From positions 2,666,001-2,730,000 of the forward strand of contig JAUDYN010000003.1 in assembly GCA_030407005.1 (NCBI GenBank): DNA of 64,000 bases, in the 5' to 3' direction. The stretch is from Desarmillaria ectypa. Lineage: Eukaryota; Basidiomycota; Agaricomycetes; Agaricales; Physalacriaceae. Shown piece after piece: positions 61,767 to 64,000 of the stretch; the stretch's first letter is position 1, and each line of letters opens with the position of its first letter. Under the pieces are notes generated by a model. It ran no database searches. It had not been told where the DNA came from and saw nothing but the letters and a program-made list of their open reading frames with translations. Both the position numbers and the translations under genes were made by a program.

Positions 61767-64000
61767 TCAGTTCTGACCTTGTAGCTTACGCGCCGTAGGC
61801 ATGATGAAACTCAACAGAAACAGTATACCAAACGTCATGCAGATAATAGAGACGATATAGTATCCATCAGTCTCCGTGATGCATTCCCCGTTGATGTCTT
61901 TACACATCGCTTTTCCGTAGTCGGAAACACATTCCGTCGCTTGCCAAACGTCAGGTCAAAATTTCTTACAGAAAAGAATCATTTACCTCTGACAGCAATT
62001 TCTGTGCCAGCATCTGTTACCTTGCACGTGGCCACACTAAAGAGATCAACACCTAGGCTTTCGGTGAGCGGTGAAGGAATGACGAAAGTCAATCTTACCC
62101 TTCAAAACGAACCACTTAGGCCATGTGCCCCCAAGGTTCGTAAATGTATTCAATAACTTGACCGAGGTAAGAGCAATGCAAGATGAGAAGATTCTCGAAC
62201 CCACCGTCATGTAGGTGCCCCCGATTAGAGGATCTGACACTCGAGTGTGAAAAGCCGAAATACCAACAAACTGCACGGTGCTTCATACAAAGTTGAATCG
62301 GTGCGGACCACGGTTCGTATTAAACATATACTTACCTTGAAAACGACGCCAAGACGGTTTGCACTATCAGGAAGGCAAAGAAACCCCCAGATATCGGTGG
62401 TGTTGGGAACCAGTACACGATTAGCGTGCCCACGAGACAAAAGAATAGCCGCGGCACAAAGGCTATGACCCAAGGGCGGAGTGGTCGATCACCCCGAGAC
62501 CAACGCGCCGCCAGCCATCCGCCAGCAATTTGGAAAGGGAAGTCGATGAGGACCGCGACGGCAAGTTCCTCGCGTCTGAATCCCTTTTCGACCATTTTTA
62601 AAGAGGTAGCCGCATCATTGGCAGCAAAACCTAGTTTGGCAAAGAAATGCATTATCATGAGCTGTTGGATGTCTAGATAACGCATCATGTCAGCGTTCAG
62701 AAAGACCATGAAAATGATCATACGCTTGAGTTTGCAAATCGACCATATGGTCTTGTAAACACCGGTTATGCTCATGTCAGCCCCGTTAGCAGGCTCTTTG
62801 TCCTAAACTCGGGCATTAGACCTGTATTTACACGATTTTGAGGCACTGACCTCCTTCTTGAAAAAGAGAAGCCACATAGTCACTAAGTAACTGGCCACAC
62901 CCCAGAACTTCAAGTACGCACTCAAGGAGAGATGCGGCAACCCCCATTGGTCGCTGAAAAGAGATGTCGAGGGCGTCATAATGAGAAGGAGGGAAACGCA
63001 CGTGAACTCTCTGCTGTTGAAAGCGAGGAAGACTGTGAATGAAGCGAAATAACCAGTATTGAGGCCAATTGTTTGGCACGTAGATGCATATGACAAGTTC
63101 TCGTGTGAGAGAAGGGTCAAAGCCCAACCTACAGCCGTTTCAATGACACGCGAAGAAGTCAGGTCCGGAAACAACATACCATCAACGGCGATGTCTGAAA
63201 ATCAAAAGAAGTCAGATTTAATATAGAATAAACAACTCCGGGCAGCAGTACCTTGAGTGGCTGAGATGAACACGAGTGATGTGAAAACAAACGTGAGTTC
63301 ATAAACATACTCGGCCGCCTGTAGATCAATCAGCAAAGAAGCCAGGCGGTACGAGAAAGCCGAACATCATCCATAAGTCTCTGGACGTTGAATGATATGT
63401 ATAACATCAAGGTCCCAACGATGAGCTGCATCGGTATAATCCATGATTTCCGACGGCCTATGGAAACAAAGAAGACAGAGTCGACTATGGGGGACCAAAG
63501 AAGCTTGAGCGAATAAGGATAGCTAGACAAAGCGAATGTTGCTAGCTGAGAGTATGACAGATGATCCTTGAGAAGGAAGGGAACGGAGCCTAAGGCCAAT
63601 TCGAATTAGGAGAATGCAACAGGAAAAAAATGTAACAGACCTAAAGCGAGTCCTAGCTGAATAAAATGATTCAATACGGTTTTAGTGCAACTCTCGGTGG
63701 ATCATAACAAAGCATACCGGGACACCCTGGATTAGATCTGGTCGGCAGGTGAGTTTGGCTGACCTTGGGCGCTAACGGCATGGAAGCTCACACAAGACAC
63801 AGAGCAGAACCATTGCTCGCTTATCCTTGGAGGACGTGGGATGTTTGAGGCCGTCATCGGAAGCATCCTCATCGACATCGCGCGCAGCCTGTCGCCGCTC
63901 TTCCTCACCAAGCAAACTCATCTCAAGCCCTTCTTCCGCGTCATTCTCCATTTCTTCGCGAGTATTGTAGTGGGATCTTGATACAATTGGCGTTCTTGGA
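61767..64000 (-). CDS. Acetyl-CoA transporter (SLC33A1/AT-1 family), 5' end outside window
   Basis: Multi-pass membrane carrier that moves acetyl-CoA into the ER/Golgi lumen in animals. Thirteen exons are visible: 64000-63792 (partial), 63737-63718, 63656-63641, 63589-63366, 63318-63252, 63194-63180, 63128-63002, 62953-62851, 62802-62336, 62280-62205, 62156-62099, 62052-61987, 61939-61767. Family segments: VLYLIQGVPLGLALGSVPFL, SLKLLWSPIVDSVFFVSIGR, GRRKSWIIPMQL, FISATQDIAVDGWALTLL, TCQTIGLNTGYF, FLNADMMRYLD, GGTYMTLLNTFTNLGGTWPK and CKDINGEC in a Cys-containing loop. About ten hydrophobic helices are present. A Met at 63951 starts a plausible protein, but the frame stays open to the window edge, so the true start may lie outside. 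Confidence 0.92.

Overview
This window looks like nuclear DNA of a filamentous basidiomycete, probably an Agaricomycete. Evidence: very dense short introns (mostly 45-65 nt; I trace about 200 in 25 genes) with GTRNGT-type donors, compact gene spacing, fungal-only families (PHO85-type CDK, VAC8, UTP5, SUB2, ROK1, a group-X-like hybrid histidine kinase), a GH43 exo-beta-1,3-galactanase close to characterised white-rot enzymes, and two long Ser-rich proteins with no recognisable fold. I saw no tRNA, rRNA, CRISPR, prophage or intact transposon. Gene models come from reading splice sites by eye and checking that exon phases sum correctly; most close exactly.

Layout, left to right. 1-2.8 kb: PEX10 (minus, running off the left edge), divergent ROMO1/MGR2-like gene, RAB18-like GTPase. 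2.8-4.3 kb: no convincing gene. 4.3-7.8 kb: PMS1 mismatch-repair MutL homologue. 8.4-11.3 kb: RSC58-like protein (minus) divergent from mitochondrial ribosomal protein mL43. 11.7-17.0 kb: Ser-rich orphan, RNA polymerase III subunit RPC9 (minus), second orphan (minus). 17.6-21.7 kb: plant/fungal Fpg DNA glycosylase converging on UTP5. 21.9-23.4 kb: PHO85-type CDK. 23.7-33.7 kb: one 10-kb gene of about 60 exons for a protein of about 2,270 residues with kinase-like, AAA-type ATPase, GAF, histidine kinase and receiver domains. 34.0-39.2 kb: SUB2 helicase and a VIT/vWA protein. 39.5-42.4 kb: ATP synthase subunit b and dicarboxylate carrier. 42.6-47.2 kb: GH43 galactanase divergent from ROK1 helicase. 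47.6-52.3 kb: CCA1 divergent from VAC8. 52.9-57.2 kb: GH16 glucanase and a BAG-domain-like protein. 57.7-64.0 kb: GYF-domain protein and an acetyl-CoA transporter (SLC33A1 family) running off the right edge.

The genes do not form one operon-like system. They are mostly housekeeping genes for mitochondria (ROMO1, mL43, ATP4, DIC1, CCA1), DNA repair (PMS1, FPG1), RNA processing and ribosome assembly (UTP5, SUB2, ROK1, RPC9), signalling (PHO85, the hybrid kinase) and two secreted carbohydrate-active enzymes. The most unusual content is in gene structure: a 4-nt internal exon in ROMO1, 6- and 8-nt exons in the galactanase and carrier genes, a 12-nt exon in the hybrid kinase, four probable GC-AG introns, and a 348-nt intron in SUB2. 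The hybrid kinase gene is the most interesting locus because its N-terminal kinase domain looks catalytically impaired.
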